Source of the DNA: Paenibacillus harenae
Lineage (GTDB): Bacteria > Bacillota > Bacilli > Paenibacillales > Paenibacillaceae
Direction of reading: 5' to 3'
Length of the DNA: 64,000 nucleotides
Assembly: GCF_030812415.1 (NCBI RefSeq)
Contig: NZ_JAUSST010000001.1
Coordinates: forward strand, 1,085,970 to 1,149,969
How positions within the stretch are numbered: position 1 is the stretch's first letter; each line of letters opens with the position of its first letter. Below the pieces are notes generated by a model. That model ran no database searches. It worked only from the letters and a program-made list of their open reading frames with translations, and was not told the DNA's origin. Shown one piece after another: positions 19,043 to 28,343 of the stretch. Made by a program: the position numbers and the translations under genes.

Positions 19043-19924
19043 TCAAAGGCTAACGATATTGCCGTACGTCTCCGGTCTGCGATCGCGATAAAACTGCCAC
19101 GCATTGCGCACCTCGCGAATCAGCTCCCTGTCCATCTCCCCGATCACGACTTCATCGTTGTCGCGACTGCCGATGGCAACGATCGTACCTCGCGGATCAA
19201 CCAAATAAGATTGGCCGTAAAACTCGCCCATATTCCATGGCGCTTCAACGCCGACTCGATTAATAGCAGCTACATAGTAGCCGTTGGCCACCGCATGAGC
19301 CGGCTGCTCCAGCTTCCACAAATATTCGCTCGTCCCCGCCACCGTCGCCGATGGATTGAACACGATCTCCGCGCCGTTAAGACCTAACGCCCGCGCCCCT
19401 TCCGGAAAATGCCGATCATAGCAAATATAAACGCCGATCTTGGCATAAGCCGTATCGAATACCGGATACCCCAGATTGCCCGGCTTGAAATAATACTTTT
19501 CCCAGAAGCCGCATGAGCCGCCGCCCGCCGCTACATGCGGAATATGATGCTTCCGGTACTTCCCGAGATAGGAGCCGTCCGCATCGATGACCGCTGCCGT
19601 ATTGTAATAGGTCGCTATCCCTTCCCGTTCATAGATTGGGAGCACGATGACGACACAAAGCTCCTTCGCGAGCTCTTGGAACAATTTCGTTGTCGGTCCC
19701 GACGGAATTTCCTCCGCCGCCTCGTACCACTTCGTCTGCTGCTCCGAGCAGAAGTACGGGCCGTAGAATATTTCCTGCAGCGAAATAATCCGGGCTCCAC
19801 GCGCCGCGGCCTCCCGCACGAGCCTCGTATGTTTACGGATAGCCGCTTCCTTATGGGCGGCAACCGGTTCATCGCCGTGCAGCTCGTTCGATGCTTGGAT
19901 TAAACCGATCTTTACCTTCGACAT
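19043..19924 (-). CDS. Beta-ureidopropionase-like nitrilase superfamily amidohydrolase
   Basis: A 293-residue carbon-nitrogen hydrolase. The Glu-Lys-Cys triad is visible as SLQEIFYGPYFC, GKYRKHHIPHV and VYICYDRHFPEG. The HIPH and CYDRHFPEGAR patterns are typical of N-carbamoyl-beta-alanine amidohydrolases and N-carbamoylputrescine amidases. In this operon the likely reaction is N-carbamoyl-beta-alanine to beta-alanine, CO2 and ammonia. GGAGGG lies seven bases before ATG. It overlaps the M20 hydrolase gene by 13 bases and precedes preT by 27. An N-carbamoyl-D-amino-acid role is an alternative. Confidence 0.9.
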   Translation of the reverse strand: MSKVKIGLIQASNELHGDEPVAAHKEAAIRKHTRLVREAAARGARIISLQEIFYGPYFCSEQQTKWYEAAEEIPSGPTTKLFQELAKELCVVIVLPIYEREGIATYYNTAAVIDADGSYLGKYRKHHIPHVAAGGGSCGFWEKYYFKPGNLGYPVFDTAYAKIGVYICYDRHFPEGARALGLNGAEIVFNPSATVAGTSEYLWKLEQPAHAVANGYYVAAINRVGVEAPWNMGEFYGQSYLVDPRGTIVAIGSRDNDEVVIGEMDRELIREVRNAWQFYRDRRPETYGNIVSL

Positions 19925-21195
19925 GCTTCTATCCCTCCTTCATTGCCGCCAATCCGCCTTGCCGCGAGGTACAGCAGTTCCGCGCCATGCGCTATATCAT
20001 CCGGCGACGAATACTCCTTCGGATTATGGCTAATGCCCTCCTTGCACCTGACGAAGATCATCCCGTAATCGCATACGTAAGACATCGTAAGCGAATCATG
20101 GAACGGCCCGCTCATTAGCTCCGGAGGCGCAATGCCCATGTTATCCGCTTCGGCGCGCAGCGTTTCCTTGATCCAATCCGCGCAATAACGGGGATCGCTC
20201 TTCGTATCCTCGCGAATCGAATACGTAAGCCCGTGCTCGGCGGCAACTTCGTCAATCTTCTTAAGAAGCCTGGCCTCCAGTCCGTTCCTCCTGCTTAGGT
20301 CGATGTCCCTAAAGTCGACCGTGAACGAAACCTTCTCCGGAATAATGTTGCGCGAGTCGGGGAAGACCGACAACGACCCTACCGTGCCAACGGTCGGCGC
20401 GCCCGGCGTCTCCCGCGCAATGGCGTCCAGCGCCGCAATAACTTTGGCCGCCCCAACCAGCGCATCCCGCCGCATCGGCATCGGCACCGAACCCGCATGT
20501 CCGGCAAAGCCGTTCATCTCGACCGTCCACCAGACCGGTCCGGATATGCCGCTCACGATGCCGATCGGCTGCTCCAGCGATTCGAGCACCGGCCCTTGCT
20601 CGATATGGAGCTCGAGGAAAGCGCCGATGCGATCGGCCGTCACCTCGTAGCCGTCAATCAAAGCAGGGTCGCAGCCGAATTGTCTCAACGCCTCTCCACG
20701 CGTTACCCCGTTTTTGTCCATGCGCGCAAGCTCTCCGTCTTCCAGCTTGCCGGTCATTCCCCTTACGCCGAACAAGCCCTTGTTGAATCGGCAGCCTTCC
20801 TCGTCGCAGAAGGCGACGACCTCGATGTTCATCATCGGCACGAAGCCGCTTTCTACCATCGTCTGAACCGCTTCGAGCGCGCCGAGCACTCCGATGACGC
20901 CATCGAAGCGACCGCCGTACGGCTGCGAATCGATATGAGATCCGAGCATTAATACCGGAGCGACCGGATTCGCTCCTTCCAGGACGCCGATCAAATTGCC
21001 GAAAGGATCGATAAACGCTTCAAGCCCCGCTTCTTCCATCCAGCTCTTCACGAGCATGACAGCCTCGCGGTCCTCTTTGGAGAGCGCAAGCCGGCAAACG
21101 CCGGTATCGCCAATCTTGCCAATAAGCGACAATTCCTCGATTCGCCGGTGCAGCCTCTCCTTATTGATCGCTCCCGTAAATACGCTGACCGTCAT
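19912..21195 (-). CDS. M20-type N-carbamoyl amidohydrolase (hydantoinase/carbamoylase family)
   Basis: A 427-residue zinc hydrolase of the allantoate amidohydrolase / N-carbamoyl-L-amino-acid hydrolase / bacterial beta-ureidopropionase group. Metal-site motifs are MLGSHIDSQPYGGRFDGVIGVLGALE, FCDEEGCRFNKGLFGVRGMTG, LELHIEQGPVLE and the C-terminal MSYVCDYGMIFVRCKEGISHNPKE. AAGGTG precedes ATG. It overlaps both neighbours (four bases with the aminotransferase, 13 with the nitrilase), so both carbamoyl hydrolases are made together. It may be the main ureidopropionase or a carbamoyl-L-amino-acid hydrolase for hydantoin breakdown. Confidence 0.9.
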   Translation of the reverse strand: MTVSVFTGAINKERLHRRIEELSLIGKIGDTGVCRLALSKEDREAVMLVKSWMEEAGLEAFIDPFGNLIGVLEGANPVAPVLMLGSHIDSQPYGGRFDGVIGVLGALEAVQTMVESGFVPMMNIEVVAFCDEEGCRFNKGLFGVRGMTGKLEDGELARMDKNGVTRGEALRQFGCDPALIDGYEVTADRIGAFLELHIEQGPVLESLEQPIGIVSGISGPVWWTVEMNGFAGHAGSVPMPMRRDALVGAAKVIAALDAIARETPGAPTVGTVGSLSVFPDSRNIIPEKVSFTVDFRDIDLSRRNGLEARLLKKIDEVAAEHGLTYSIREDTKSDPRYCADWIKETLRAEADNMGIAPPELMSGPFHDSLTMSYVCDYGMIFVRCKEGISHNPKEYSSPDDIAHGAELLYLAARRIGGNEGGIEACRR

Positions 21196-22580
21196 GCAAT
21201 CACCTTCCCCTCGTCCTCCGCCCTGATCGAGAAAGCCTCCAACAGCGTATCCACGATAAAAGCAACGTCTTCATCAGTCGAGCTAAGCGGCGGGCTAATG
21301 GTCAAAACATTGGCGAAGCCGGGTACGGTATCGCCATTTTTGCCAATGATCAGTCCGAGCCGCTTGCATGACGCAATATAAGAGGCGACGAGGGAAGCTT
21401 CCGCCGGCCGCTTCGACTGCTTATCCTCGACCAGCTCGATCCCGAGAGCAGAACCGAAATGGCGAATATCGCCGACATGCGGGTGAGCGTCGAGAGGCTG
21501 CAGCCTCTCGCGGAACTGCTCGCCGATCCAAGCGGACCGGCTCACCAGCTCTTCGCGCTCCAGAATCGCAAGGTTCGCCAGAGCTACCGCGCAGGAGACG
21601 GGATTGCCGCCGAACGTATTGACATGCCGCAGGTGGCTGTCCGCCTTGCTCGTATCCTTGAAGCTGTCGTACAGCCACGCCGACACCGCCGTTGCCGATA
21701 GCGGCGAATAGGCGCTCGTCATGCCCTTCGCCATCGTTACGATATCGGGCTTCGCTCCGAAGTTATGATGGCCGAACTTCCTGCCCGATCGGCCGAAGCC
21801 GCAGATCACTTCGTCTACGATGAGCAGCACGTCATGCTTGTTGCATATTTCCTGCACCCGCTTCATATAGCCGTCCGGCGGTACAAGCATGCCGCCGCCG
21901 GTAATGACAGGCTCCATAATGACGCCCGCAACCGAGTCCGCCCCTTCCCACGTAATCGCGTCCTCGAACGCCTCCGCGCATTGCATGCGGCATGCTCCCT
22001 CCTGCTGGCCGAATGGACAGCGGTAGCAATAAGGCGGAGGCACATGCGTGAAGCCCGCCGCAAGCGGCTCGTATTTCAGCTTGCGCTGCGCCTGTCCCGT
22101 CGCGGCAAGCGAACCGAGCGAGCTTCCATGATACGCACGATGCCGGGAGATGAACTTATGCTTGCTCGGCTTGCCGTTCTGATGATGGTATTGCCGCGCG
22201 ATTTTGAAGGCGACCTCATTGGCGTCCGAGCCCGAATTCGAGAAGAAAACGCGATACTCGCCTTCCAGCCATTCATTCAGCTTCTCGGCGAGCTTAATTG
22301 CCGGCACATGCGCCTGGATAAGCGTCGAGTAGGCAATCGTCTTCATTTGCTTGGCGGCCGCTTCCGCAATCTCCTCGCGTCCATGCCCGACATTCACGCA
22401 CCATAAGCCCGACATGCCATCCAAGTACCGATTGCCGTCCACGTCCTTAATCCAACTGCCCTCGCCGGAGACGACAACCATCGGATTGTCGTTATGCGGC
22501 GTAATATGGTGCCACACATACTTGCGATCCTTGTCCAGCAAATCCTCCTTGCTTATAGCGTCCATAGCCGGTTCGTTCAC
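21192..22580 (-). CDS. Class III aminotransferase, probable beta-alanine:pyruvate type
   Basis: A 462-residue PLP enzyme, omega-transaminase class. Features: YLDGMSGLWCVNVGHGREE, FFSNSGSDANEVAFKIARQYH, the aspartate in LLIVDEVICGFGRSG and the PLP lysine in TMAKGMTSAYSPL. The start is GTG 22580, six bases after GGAGGAGGG. Context suggests it moves the amino group of beta-alanine to pyruvate, giving malonate semialdehyde (for MmsA) and alanine (for Ald). The acceptor is inferred; a 2-oxoglutarate enzyme is possible. The extra cysteines in PPYCYRCPFGQQEGACRMQC could be a local structural site. Confidence 0.9.
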   Translation of the reverse strand: MNEPAMDAISKEDLLDKDRKYVWHHITPHNDNPMVVVSGEGSWIKDVDGNRYLDGMSGLWCVNVGHGREEIAEAAAKQMKTIAYSTLIQAHVPAIKLAEKLNEWLEGEYRVFFSNSGSDANEVAFKIARQYHHQNGKPSKHKFISRHRAYHGSSLGSLAATGQAQRKLKYEPLAAGFTHVPPPYCYRCPFGQQEGACRMQCAEAFEDAITWEGADSVAGVIMEPVITGGGMLVPPDGYMKRVQEICNKHDVLLIVDEVICGFGRSGRKFGHHNFGAKPDIVTMAKGMTSAYSPLSATAVSAWLYDSFKDTSKADSHLRHVNTFGGNPVSCAVALANLAILEREELVSRSAWIGEQFRERLQPLDAHPHVGDIRHFGSALGIELVEDKQSKRPAEASLVASYIASCKRLGLIIGKNGDTVPGFANVLTISPPLSSTDEDVAFIVDTLLEAFSIRAEDEGKVIA

Positions 22581-22670
22581 GTTTATCCCTCCTCCAGCTT
22601 GCCGCCTAGCGGTGGGGAGCGCCGAATCAAACTTCCTATCCGCGCTTCCTAGCGATTAGCGAGCCTATCC

Positions 22671-23765
22671 TTACTTCAATGCATCTTCCAAAATCGTCTT
22701 ATCGATCGCCACAGCCAAATCCGGCGCCTTCTTAATCAACTCGTACTTCAGCGAGATGTCGACCGTTCGCTGTACGGCTTCATCGACGAAGCTGCCGACC
22801 TGCGCCTCCGTAAACCCTTCCGGCTTCACAAGCTTCGCCATTTCCATCAGCATCGTCGTCTGATGCTCCTTCGTCGTGCTGCCCTCGGTCACCGCCTTCA
22901 TCACAATATCAACCGATTCCGGCTGGTTCGCGATCGCATAGTTCCAGCCTTTCATCGTAGCTTTGATGGCCTTAACCGCAAGCTCGCGATTATTCTTGAG
23001 CCAATCCTCCTTGACGACGAGCGTATCCTCCAGCATGCCGATGCCCGCATCTTCGAAGTCGTATACGTAGAGATCTTCTTCCTTCACGCCGCTCTCGAGC
23101 ACGACATGATATTCGTTATAGATCGTGGAGATCGCGACATCAAGCTGCTTATTGAAAAACTGGTCCATCGTAAAGCCCTGCTTCACGAGCTCTACATCCT
23201 TCTTGGGATCGAGGCCGTTTTTCTCCATGAAGGCGAGCACCTGGAACTGCTGGCTTCCCGTCCACATGCCAACCTTCTTGCCCTTCATCTTGGCAGGTTC
23301 GTCGATGCCCGACTCCTTGCCGGCGACGAATCGGTACGAGCTTTGCTGCAGGATTTGCGCGACCGATACAAGCGGCAAGCCATTGTCCCGGTTGACCAGG
23401 AGGCTGTCGAAGCTCGTTACGCCGATATCCGCCGCGCCGTTGACGACCTGCTGCTCGATGACGACGTCGGGACCGCCGGGGATGATTTCGACATCGAGCC
23501 CCTCCTCCTCATAAAAGCCTTTCTCCTTCGCTACGAAAATACCGGCGAATTGCGCTTGCGGCACCCACTTCAGTTGAATCTTCACTTTGGCCAGCGGTGC
23601 GTCGGCGGGCTTATCCGTTGCCTCGGCCGCAGCGCCCTCCGCAGGCTTCGGATCGTCCTCGGCAGGCGGCGTCTCGTTCGAATTGCCGCATGCGGCGGCG
23701 AAGAGCAGCATGAATGCGAGTAAAGCGAATGACATGGTTTGCAGCGTACGGTTTCTCTGTTTCAT
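22671..23765 (-). CDS. NMT1/THI5-type ABC substrate-binding lipoprotein
   Basis: A 364-residue binding protein. The signal peptide ends in the lipobox LFAAACGN, followed by an acidic, alanine-rich linker and the ligand domain starting VKIQLKWVPQAQFAGIFVAKEKGFYEEEGLDV, typical of the NMT1/THI5 (pyrimidine-like ligand) family. ATG 23765 is nine bases after GGAGAGGA, while the upstream in-frame ATG 23774 touches it, so 23765 is chosen. With two permeases and an ATPase it forms the operon's importer. Ligand probably a pyrimidine, dihydropyrimidine or hydantoin; this is context only. Confidence 0.9.
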   Translation of the reverse strand: MKQRNRTLQTMSFALLAFMLLFAAACGNSNETPPAEDDPKPAEGAAAEATDKPADAPLAKVKIQLKWVPQAQFAGIFVAKEKGFYEEEGLDVEIIPGGPDVVIEQQVVNGAADIGVTSFDSLLVNRDNGLPLVSVAQILQQSSYRFVAGKESGIDEPAKMKGKKVGMWTGSQQFQVLAFMEKNGLDPKKDVELVKQGFTMDQFFNKQLDVAISTIYNEYHVVLESGVKEEDLYVYDFEDAGIGMLEDTLVVKEDWLKNNRELAVKAIKATMKGWNYAIANQPESVDIVMKAVTEGSTTKEHQTTMLMEMAKLVKPEGFTEAQVGSFVDEAVQRTVDISLKYELIKKAPDLAVAIDKTILEDALK

Positions 23766-23790
23766 GAAAACCATTCCTCTCCCTATTGTT

Positions 23791-23950
23791 TTCTATATGA
23801 GAAAAACTTCTATCGAAGTACTTCAGGATGAGCGACCTACCAAGTTTGCGCAGCAAACTCTCTTCGGAAGCAAGGAAGCTTTTATCGCCAATTCGAATGA
23901 TTTACTTTTCACTTTATCGTTGTAAAACACTCAAACATTCTAATGTGGTG
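23791..23950. repeat. Dispersed structured repeat, copy 1
   Basis: This stretch resembles 58232-58375 in the same orientation. Shared blocks include TATGAGAAAAACT, TTTATCGCCAAT, AATGATTT, CTTTATCG and AAACATTC. The small stem ACTTC-tatc-GAAGT (23806-23819) becomes ACTCC-tatc-GGAGT in copy 2, so both sides of one pair changed together. A second stem, AGTTTGC/GCAAACT, follows. It lies between a permease gene and the binding-protein gene and overlaps the permease stop codon. Confidence 0.7.
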
Positions 23951-24863
23951 AGCGATGCGACACATGCCACGGTATGATGAAGCGCTCAACAAGCTGAACG
24001 ACATAATAGAGAATAATGCCGAGCGCCGCTGCAATTGCGATGCATGACCAGGCGAGCGGCATATTGCCAAGCTTGATCTGGTCCGATAACAGAAAGCCGA
24101 GTCCCTTCGACGATATGAAAAATTCCCCCACGATCGCGCCGATGATGCTCGTGGACATATTGATCTTGAGCGCCGTGAAAATGGCCGGCTGTGCCGCGCG
24201 AAAACGCAGCTTGAGAAATACGGTCGACCTTCGAGCCGCGTATGCATGCATAAGGTCGAGATAGGCGGGCTGGATAGAGCGCAGACCCTTGAACGCGCTA
24301 ATAGCCATTGTGGCCATCGTCATAACGGAGACGATCGCTATTTTGGAAGAAACGCCGTCTCCGAACCAATTGTTCATAACCGGCGCAAGGGCAACGATAG
24401 GTACGGCGTTAAGCGACGCAAGCAGCGTAATCGCCCCCTTGCCCGCATTCGGGAACATGGATGTAACCACTGCCGCGGCAAGACCGAGCAATGAGCCGAT
24501 AAGGCAGCCGCCTAAGATCTCGGTCCCCGTATAGAGTGAGTAACTCCAGAGCAGATCGGCGTTATCCTTGATCGACGCTGCGATCGCTGACGGAATCGGA
24601 AGCTGATAGCGCTCCAGCTTGAACAGCCGGTGAAAGCCGTCGAGCTGCCAAACGAGCAGGAAAACAATCGCGAAGCCTGTCGGAAGCAGCATCGGCTGCA
24701 AAGTCTTCCATCCCGAATAAATGCGGGACTGACTTCTCATACTTACCTCATTTTTACTTATCTCAAGCACACGTCTAGGATCCACTTCCTGAACGGTGCC
24801 CGCGGCAGGCATCGTCGCCATACCCGCCTGCGGTTCTGACTTGACGGCCGCAAGCTCCTTCAT
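23940..24863 (-). CDS. ABC transporter permease (pyrimidine importer, second)
   Basis: A 307-residue BPD-type permease with a cytoplasmic head of about 60 residues and about six helices. The ATPase-contact region EAA-like loop is seen at LRSIQPAYLDLMHAYAARRSTVFLKLRFRAAQPAIFTALKI. ATG 24863 overlaps the upstream permease stop as ATGA and has GGGAGGG before it; a longer frame to 24902 is less likely. Its stop lies inside the dispersed repeat. Works with the permease at 24860-25675 as a heterodimer, in the SsuC/TauC-like family used with NMT1-type binding proteins. Confidence 0.9.
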   Translation of the reverse strand: MKELAAVKSEPQAGMATMPAAGTVQEVDPRRVLEISKNEVSMRSQSRIYSGWKTLQPMLLPTGFAIVFLLVWQLDGFHRLFKLERYQLPIPSAIAASIKDNADLLWSYSLYTGTEILGGCLIGSLLGLAAAVVTSMFPNAGKGAITLLASLNAVPIVALAPVMNNWFGDGVSSKIAIVSVMTMATMAISAFKGLRSIQPAYLDLMHAYAARRSTVFLKLRFRAAQPAIFTALKINMSTSIIGAIVGEFFISSKGLGFLLSDQIKLGNMPLAWSCIAIAAALGIILYYVVQLVERFIIPWHVSHRSPH

Positions 24864-25675
24864 GCCTCGTCCCTCCCCTTCGCCCGGAACTCGGGCTGCC
24901 AAGGTGTAAGCAGCCGCTCGGCCGCTGCGATAAGCAAATATAATACAATGCCGATCATCATGCTAATGAGCACGGTTGACCAGAACATATATACCTGCGA
25001 CGTTCCGTAGTAGAGCGAGCTGACCATTAGCACGCCGATGCCGTCTGGCGCGCCCATCAGCTCCACGATAATAGACGCGGTTATAGCGAGCGGCGCGGAC
25101 AGCTTCAAGCCCGCGAACAAGCCGGGAAGCGCGGCGCGCAGCTTGAGCTTGCCGTAGAGCATCCAAGTTGAGGCTGCGTAAGTCCGCATAAGCTCCACTT
25201 GGTCGGGACTTACGCTTCGCAAGCCGCGAAGCATATGAATAGCGACCGGGAAGAACGTCACATATCCGGCCATTAGCACCCTGGACAGCTCGGCATCGCG
25301 GACGATACCGTAAATAATAGGCGCAAGCCCGATGATCGGAATCATCTGCGAGGCGATCATGTATGGCGACAGCGTGTGCTCCGCCGCTCTCGATACGCTC
25401 ATTAGAATCGCGAGCCCCGCGCCGACGGCCGAACCAATGACGAATCCGGTAATCGAATTGCCGAACGTAACCGTCCCTTGCTTCAGTAACGTGGGCAGAT
25501 GTTCGGCAAGCGTTCCAAACACTTTATGCAAGTAAGGAAGCTTGGAAGCCGGAGCGGTCGTCTTCATCTCTTCGGCAATGAACCATGCCCCCGCTTCCCA
25601 TACGAGTAGCACAGCAGCTACCCATAATGCAAGGACAAGGCCCTGTCCGCCTCTTCTAAACAATCCGTCCGTCAA
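24860..25675 (-). CDS. ABC transporter permease (pyrimidine importer, first)
   Basis: A roughly 271-residue BPD-type permease with helices from residue 10 onward and the coupling loop LRSVSPDQVELMRTYAASTWMLYGKLKLRAALPGLFAGLKL. The start is uncertain: GTG 25684 sits only one base from AAGGAG, while TTG 25675 is ten bases from it and is used here. It overlaps the end of the ATPase gene by 20 bases and the next permease by four, so the three are translationally linked. Confidence 0.88.
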   Translation of the reverse strand: MTDGLFRRGGQGLVLALWVAAVLLVWEAGAWFIAEEMKTTAPASKLPYLHKVFGTLAEHLPTLLKQGTVTFGNSITGFVIGSAVGAGLAILMSVSRAAEHTLSPYMIASQMIPIIGLAPIIYGIVRDAELSRVLMAGYVTFFPVAIHMLRGLRSVSPDQVELMRTYAASTWMLYGKLKLRAALPGLFAGLKLSAPLAITASIIVELMGAPDGIGVLMVSSLYYGTSQVYMFWSTVLISMMIGIVLYLLIAAAERLLTPWQPEFRAKGRDEA

Positions 25676-26468
25676 AGGAACCACTCTCCTTGTAGAAACA
25701 ATTCCTCACCGTCTTCGTCATCTCATGGAAATGGGCCGATTCGCGGACAAGGGACAGATCGCCCTCCTCCCTGACAATATCCACGATCGAATGGACGCGT
25801 CCGGGATGAGCGGATAATACGATGACGCGATCCGACAGAAACACCGCTTCCGGAATGCTGTGCGTAACGAACACGATTGTTTTGTTCGTCTCCTTCTTTA
25901 TTTCAAGCAGCTCGAGCTGCAGCTTCTCCTTCGTGAATTCGTCAAGCGCGGAGAACGGTTCATCCATGAACAGAATGGGCGGATCGAGCGAAAGGGCGCG
26001 GGCGATCGCGACGCGCTGCTGCATGCCGCCGCTTAGTTGCCAAGGATAGTAGTTGCGGAACGAGGACAGCCCAACCATCTCGATCAGCCTCTCTGTAAAA
26101 GGCGTGTATTGCGATTTACGGTGGCCGAGCACCTCGAGCGGCAGCTCGATATTCTCCTTCACCGTCCGCCATTCGAACAGCGTCGGGTTCTGGAACACAA
26201 TGCCGAATTTACGGCGGAGGCGAACTTCACGGGGGTGTTCATCTTGGATCGTAATCGTGCCGCTCGTAGGTTCCAGCAGGTCGGCCATAAGCCTAAGCAG
26301 CGTCGACTTGCCGCAGCCGGAAGGCCCTAGCAGCGATACGAATTCATTGCGATGGATTTCGAAGCTTACGTCTTGAAGCGCGGCGACCTCCTGCCCCTTT
26401 TCCCCAAAACGCATACTGACTTGATTGACGATGATCTCTGCCTTCTTGGCAGCTCCGGGTGTGTGCAT
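25656..26468 (-). CDS. ABC transporter ATP-binding protein (SsuB/TauB-like)
   Basis: A 270-residue ATPase with Walker A GPSGCGKST, Q-loop VFQNPTLFEWRTV, signature LSGGMQQRVAIARAL, Walker B ILFMDEPFSALDE and H-loop FVTHSIPEAVF. This pattern belongs to the nitrate/sulfonate/taurine-type importers paired with NMT1 binding proteins. The start is ATG 26468, five bases after GAGGAGGG; upstream in-frame methionines to 26549 lack a ribosome site. It is first in the long minus-strand operon that runs to 14654; its promoter must lie in the AT-rich 26469-26743 shared with yhbH. Confidence 0.93.
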   Translation of the reverse strand: MHTPGAAKKAEIIVNQVSMRFGEKGQEVAALQDVSFEIHRNEFVSLLGPSGCGKSTLLRLMADLLEPTSGTITIQDEHPREVRLRRKFGIVFQNPTLFEWRTVKENIELPLEVLGHRKSQYTPFTERLIEMVGLSSFRNYYPWQLSGGMQQRVAIARALSLDPPILFMDEPFSALDEFTKEKLQLELLEIKKETNKTIVFVTHSIPEAVFLSDRVIVLSAHPGRVHSIVDIVREEGDLSLVRESAHFHEMTKTVRNCFYKESGSFDGRIV

Positions 26469-26743
26469 GCAGTCCCTCCTCATGACAAACGTAGTTTGCG
26501 TTAAGTATGCGAAAGACTTCATCACTGTGTATGTCATATTATATAACATATAATTTTGAATACATTATACAAAGTGATCAAAAAAAGTCGTCCGCACTAG
26601 ACACATTGTCACCCCAGCCGAATAGACCTTCGATAGATTGCTAGAATTGGACGTTTTATTCTTTCACATAACCGCTCGGCAGTTGAATATATTGATTAAC
26701 AACAGGTGTTTCAACAACAAATAATCGGGGGAGGTGCTCCGAA

Positions 26744-27907
26744 ATGGGTTCATCGGACAACAGCATGTTCAGCGTCTCGCGGGAAGACTGGTCTTTGCAT
26801 CGCAAAGGGTATCAGGATCAGGCCAGGCATCAGCAAAAGGTAAGGGAAGCGATTAAGCAAAATTTGCCCGATCTCGTGTCCGAGGAAAGCATCGTCATGT
26901 CAGACGGCAAACAGGTTATCAAGGTGCCGATTCGGAGCCTTGATGAATATCGGTTCGTCTATAACTACAATAAAAATAAACATGTCGGCCAAGGCGACGG
27001 CGACAGCCAGGTAGGCGACGTGCTCGGCGTCGATCCGTCCTCGGCGCAGAAGGGCGGCAAAGGCGAGAAGGCCGGCGATCAGCCCGGCGAAGATATTATC
27101 GAGGCCGAGATCAGTCTTGCGGAGCTGGAGACGATGCTGTTCGAGGAGCTGGAGCTTCCGTTCCTGAAGCAGAAAGACAAGGATCAGCTGGAAACGAAGG
27201 AAATCCGGTTCAACGATATTCGCAAAAAAGGCATTATGTCCAACATCGACAAAAAACGGACGATCATCGAGAATTTGCGCCGCAATGCCACCTCGGGCCA
27301 ACCGGGCATTCACGGTATATCGCCCGACGACCTGCGCTATAAGACCTGGGAAGAAATCATTAAGCCGCAATCGAATGCCGTCATACTCGCCATGATGGAT
27401 ACGTCCGGTTCGATGGGCTCTTTCGAGAAATATGTGGCTCGCTCCTTCTTCTTCTGGATGACCCGCTTTCTGCGGCATCAGTACGAGAAGGTCGACATCG
27501 TGTTCATCGCGCATCATACCGAGGCGAAGGAAGTGACCGAGGAAGAGTTCTTCACCCGTGGCGAGAGCGGCGGTACCATTTGCTCGTCGGCTTACATGAA
27601 AGCGCTGGAAATTATCGACAGTCGGTTTAATCCGAGTCTGTATAATATCTATCCGTTCCACTTCTCCGACGGCGACAACCTGACGAGCGACAACGAACGG
27701 TGCGTGAAGCTGATCGGCGAGCTGCTCAAGCGCTCCAACCTGTTCGGCTACGGCGAGGTTAACCAATACAACCGATCCAGCACGCTGATGTCCGCCTACA
27801 AGCACATCAATCTTCAACATTTCATGTATTACGTCATCAAGGAGAAGGGCGAGGTCTACAACGCGCTGAAGTCGTTCTTCCGCAAGCGTGAGGGTGTGAC
27901 GGGGTAA
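26744..27907 (+). CDS. yhbH: Sporulation protein YhbH (DUF444)
   Basis: A 387-residue YeaH/YhbH family protein with a von Willebrand-A-like fold. It has [25 protein letters not shown] at the start, a Gly/Asp-rich linker (about 85-115), and the metal-ion-like motif [24 protein letters not shown] followed by [11 protein letters not shown]. In Bacillus the gene is part of the sporulation regulon and works near the PrkA serine kinase; neither prkA nor spoVR is in this window. GGAGGTG precedes ATG. It is a single gene ended by the terminator at 28001-28030. Confidence 0.95.
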   Translation: MGSSDNSMFSVSREDWSLHRKGYQDQARHQQKVREAIKQNLPDLVSEESIVMSDGKQVIKVPIRSLDEYRFVYNYNKNKHVGQGDGDSQVGDVLGVDPSSAQKGGKGEKAGDQPGEDIIEAEISLAELETMLFEELELPFLKQKDKDQLETKEIRFNDIRKKGIMSNIDKKRTIIENLRRNATSGQPGIHGISPDDLRYKTWEEIIKPQSNAVILAMMDTSGSMGSFEKYVARSFFFWMTRFLRHQYEKVDIVFIAHHTEAKEVTEEEFFTRGESGGTICSSAYMKALEIIDSRFNPSLYNIYPFHFSDGDNLTSDNERCVKLIGELLKRSNLFGYGEVNQYNRSSTLMSAYKHINLQHFMYYVIKEKGEVYNALKSFFRKREGVTG

Positions 27908-28000
27908 GGTGCGTATATCGTGCATATTTCGGCTCTGTCGTTCGTGTGCATCTGATGCTGAACAAGACTAAGGCGATGAGGGAAATCGTAAATAGTGATA

Positions 28001-28030
28001 AGAGGGTTGGCATACGCCAACCCTCTTTCT
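28001..28030 (+). terminator. Terminator after yhbH
   Basis: AGAGGGTTGGC (28001-28011) pairs with GCCAACCCTCT (28016-28026), followed by TTTCTATTTTT. It lies about 95 bases after the yhbH stop. Confidence 0.88.
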
Positions 28031-28034
28031 ATTT

Positions 28035-28237
28035 TTATCTATCGTCACTTACTGGCAGCAAGTTGAACACGACAGTGTTGGCAATTTCAATGCCTTTACC
28101 TCCAATCACATAGTCGGTTCGCGTTTCAAAGCACCCATGATACAAAGCATGAACCTGAATGATGACGGAAGCAGGCGCCCCATATACCCGAATACGCTTG
28201 ATCTCTTTCCGATTGGACTCCGGCCTTAGGCTTCTTC
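28035..28237 (-). pseudogene. Possible gene remnant, C-terminal piece of an unknown protein
   Basis: On the minus strand about 67 codons stay open up to TAA 28037-28035, reading in part KEIKRIRVYGAPASVIIQVHALYHG and FETRTDYVIGGKGIEIANTV. The composition is protein-like but there is no start codon or ribosome site and a stop closes the frame upstream. It may be the tail of a degraded gene. The rest of 27908-28530 holds the yhbH terminator and the promoter block of the next gene; nothing else is seen. Confidence 0.35.
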
Positions 28238-28343
28238 AGTCATCCGCATAGTTCTGCCCGTTTCTTTCGAGAAGACCGCGTTTGTATGTTCATTAAAATA
28301 TAATTGCGATCAGCGTCTTCTTCAGAGGCCATCGAATTTTGAC

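Noticed and set aside
14893..23765. Several 80-240 codon plus-strand frames across the pyrimidine operon
   Set aside because: All lie opposite well-identified genes and match no family; they arise from the GC-rich third positions of the coding strand.
26469..26743. A defined promoter for the importer operon
   Set aside because: The region is AT-rich with several partial TATAAT-like strings, but no pair with convincing -35 and spacing could be chosen.
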